DNA from: Terriglobales bacterium
GTDB lineage: Bacteria > Acidobacteriota > Terriglobia > Terriglobales > Acidobacteriaceae
Direction of reading: 5' to 3'
NCBI GenBank assembly: GCA_030043575.1
Contig: JASHXK010000427.1
Span: forward strand, 1-14,794
Length of the DNA stretch: 14,794 nucleotides
In this document: one piece after another, positions 13,892 through 14,794 of the stretch
Layout of the letters: every line of letters starts with the position of its first letter
Position numbering within the stretch: position 1 is the stretch's first letter
The notes under the pieces: generated by a model
Told to the model about the DNA's origin: nothing
Seen by the model: the letters and a program-made list of their open reading frames with translations, nothing else
Database searches by the model: none
Position numbers and translations under genes: made by a program

Positions 13892-14368
13892 TCAATTGCT
13901 GATGGTGGGGCTGGCGGCGTCAGCGGTACCGTCAGCGTTGTAATGAACCTCGCCGGACTCGTCCGAAAAGAAACGCCGCTGCCCGGTCGTGCCCACCTGA
14001 TCGGGCACCGCGGTGATCGTGTACGAGCGGATCGCATTGTTCACCTTCTCACCCGGAGTGTAGGTAAACGAGTAACCACTCTTGCGGCCGCCAGCCAGCT
14101 GATTGTCGATCGTCTGCTGGCCGCCGCTTTGATCCGTGCCGCCCAGCATCTGTAAATCCGGCGTGAACCCTACGTCGGGATGGCTGCTGGCGTAGATCAT
14201 CTCGGCTTCATTGATCGCCTGAATACTGGCGATCGCCGACGCCTCGTGAGCCGGGATGGTCGACTTGGTCAGTTTGGGGATGGTGAAGGCCGCAATGATC
14301 AGAATGATGGTGACGACGATCAGGAGTTCGATGAGGGTGAAACCACGCTGCCGTCTACGTGTGCGCAT
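13892..14368 (-). CDS. Type IV pilin / pseudopilin precursor (major-pilin-like)
   Basis: 158-residue prepilin. The nine-residue basic leader MRTRRRQRG is followed by the canonical cleavage and methylation site G|FTLIE, with Glu at +5, and the hydrophobic helix LLIVVTIILIIAAFTIPKL. The globular part begins EASAIASIQAINEAEMIYASSHPDVGFTPDLQML and ends QRRFFSDESGEVHYNADGTADAASPTISN, a form common among acidobacterial pilins. ATG at 14368 was chosen because AGAGGT precedes it at good spacing and the leader then has normal length. The frame stays open upstream to 14503, but that extension lacks pilin features and would bury the promoter region. It is the first gene of the cluster and would be exported and polymerised by PilB/PilC. 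It could be a T2SS major pseudopilin rather than a true PilA. Confidence 0.9.
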   Translation of the reverse strand: MRTRRRQRGFTLIELLIVVTIILIIAAFTIPKLTKSTIPAHEASAIASIQAINEAEMIYASSHPDVGFTPDLQMLGGTDQSGGQQTIDNQLAGGRKSGYSFTYTPGEKVNNAIRSYTITAVPDQVGTTGQRRFFSDESGEVHYNADGTADAASPTISN

Positions 14369-14485
14369 ATGGAACCTCTTTTGCCAGCCCATTACACGCT
14401 GGAAATTCGCTGGCTGTCCGCAGGATTCGCGATCTGGCATCAACACAGGGGAGTGAACTGCGGCAAAGCCGGAGCTGACAAGCAG

Positions 14486-14514
14486 ATTATTCTTCAGTCG
14501 CAAGGCGATGTCAA
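14486..14514 (-). promoter_or_regulatory. Sigma-70-type promoter for the pilin gene
   Basis: On the minus strand TTGACA (14514-14509) is followed by exactly 17 bases and AATAAT (14491-14486). That is a consensus -35, optimal spacing and a five-of-six -10. Transcription would start near 14479, giving a leader of about 110 bases before the ATG at 14368. No sigma-54 element of the kind that drives many proteobacterial pilA genes was seen. Confidence 0.65.
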
Positions 14515-14559
14515 AGGGCCAGTGGGTAGTTGGACGGTTGAGATGGGAAAAGGTATCGC

Positions 14560-14664
14560 GTTTCGCTATTCGCTCTTCGCCAGAGGTCGATTTCCAGATG
14601 CTCGCAACGCTTGCTGAGAGCTACGGGTGCAGAGCGGAAAGCGAACGGCGAAGAGCGAATGGCG
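14560..14664. repeat. Inverted heptanucleotide arrays in the pilin-mutM divergent gap
   Basis: The left array is GTTTCGC, TATTCGC, TCTTCGC (14560-14580). The right array is GCGGAAA, GCGAACG, GCGAAGA, GCGAATG plus GCG (14634-14664). Arms 14564-14580 and 14648-14664 pair at 16 of 17 positions around a 67-base loop. The unit word GCGAANN is the same as that of the array in front of pilB. The rest of this 321-base gap (14369-14689) holds the pilin promoter and leader, and no gene is apparent. Confidence 0.82.
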
Positions 14665-14689
14665 TCTTCTGCCGTACACTATTTTCACG

Positions 14690-14794
14690 ATGCCGGAGTT
14701 GCCTGAAGTAGAAACTGTGGCCCGCGGGCTGGATAAGCATATCGCGGGCGATACCATCGAGTCGGTCTGGCTGGGATCGAAGCCCGAACCGCTC
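14690..14794 (+). CDS. mutM: Formamidopyrimidine-DNA glycosylase, N-terminal part (3' truncated by the window)
   Basis: The 35 visible residues begin MPELPEVETVARGL, the invariant N-terminus of Fpg/MutM. After removal of Met, the catalytic Pro and the following Glu of PELPEVE are in place for base excision of oxidised purines such as 8-oxoguanine. The first turn continues HIAGDTIESVWLG as in the family; the zinc finger end lies outside the window. The ATG has no Shine-Dalgarno sequence. TACACT at 14675-14680 would place a transcript start only about three bases upstream, so the message may be nearly leaderless (weak inference). Nei family members also start PE, but the PELPEVETV form is that of MutM. 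Confidence 0.93.
   Translation, partial: MPELPEVETVARGLDKHIAGDTIESVWLGSKPEPL

Noticed and set aside
14433..14470. Sigma-54 promoter upstream of the pilin
   Set aside because: No GG-N10-GC element with the required spacing was found on the minus strand, while a clear sigma-70-type promoter is present.
14369..14503. N-terminal extension of the pilin frame
   Set aside because: It would give a 54-residue leader before the cleavage glycine and bury the -10 element; ATG at 14368 has a good ribosome binding site.

Overview
The window looks like a chromosomal segment from an Acidobacteriota bacterium, probably of the Terriglobia/Koribacter type. This is inferred from the moderately GC-rich sequence, the gene order of the type IV pilus block, the pilin and pseudopilin style, and the repeat-filled intergenic gaps. 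No rRNA, tRNA, insertion sequence, CRISPR array or phage gene was seen.

Region 1 (1-3501) is polyamine metabolism. After the tail of a membrane protein (plus strand, 1-171) come aguA (agmatine deiminase) and aguB (N-carbamoylputrescine amidase), both on the minus strand and three bases apart. Diverging from them is a deoxyhypusine synthase-like gene (speY type). Together they suggest the route agmatine to N-carbamoylputrescine to putrescine to sym-homospermidine. The divergent gap holds a perfect short palindrome, a possible operator.

Region 2 (3524-5757) is a two-gene, translationally coupled unit on the minus strand. A fumarylacetoacetate-hydrolase (FAH) family enzyme is followed by a LeuA/NifV-like acyl-CoA condensing enzyme, joined by an ATGA overlap. 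The pathway is unknown.

Region 3 (5869-14368, all minus strand) is a type IV pilus / type II secretion-like assembly cluster. In transcription order it holds a pilin, a lolA-like gene, pilC, pilB, pilM, pilN, pilO, a PilP/GspC-like gene and an unusual Gly/Ser/Gln-rich pseudopilin. pilM to the PilP-like gene are joined by one- to four-base overlaps. The pilin has a strong sigma-70-type promoter. No secretin (pilQ), pilT or prepilin peptidase is present here. mutM begins on the plus strand at 14690 and runs off the end.

The most unusual feature is in the wide gaps of region 3. The pilB-pilM, pilC-pilB, lolA-pilC and mutM-pilin junctions all carry short tandem arrays with a strict 7-base period. 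Four pairs of arrays are inverted, so each junction can fold into a long hairpin. The 7-base word differs between junctions (RGCYGAY, GCTAANA, GCGAANN) but all fit a loose GCNRANN pattern. The arrays abut the start codons of pilM and pilB. A second type of palindrome pair sits between lolA and pilC, and a 10-base hairpin encloses a candidate lolA start codon.
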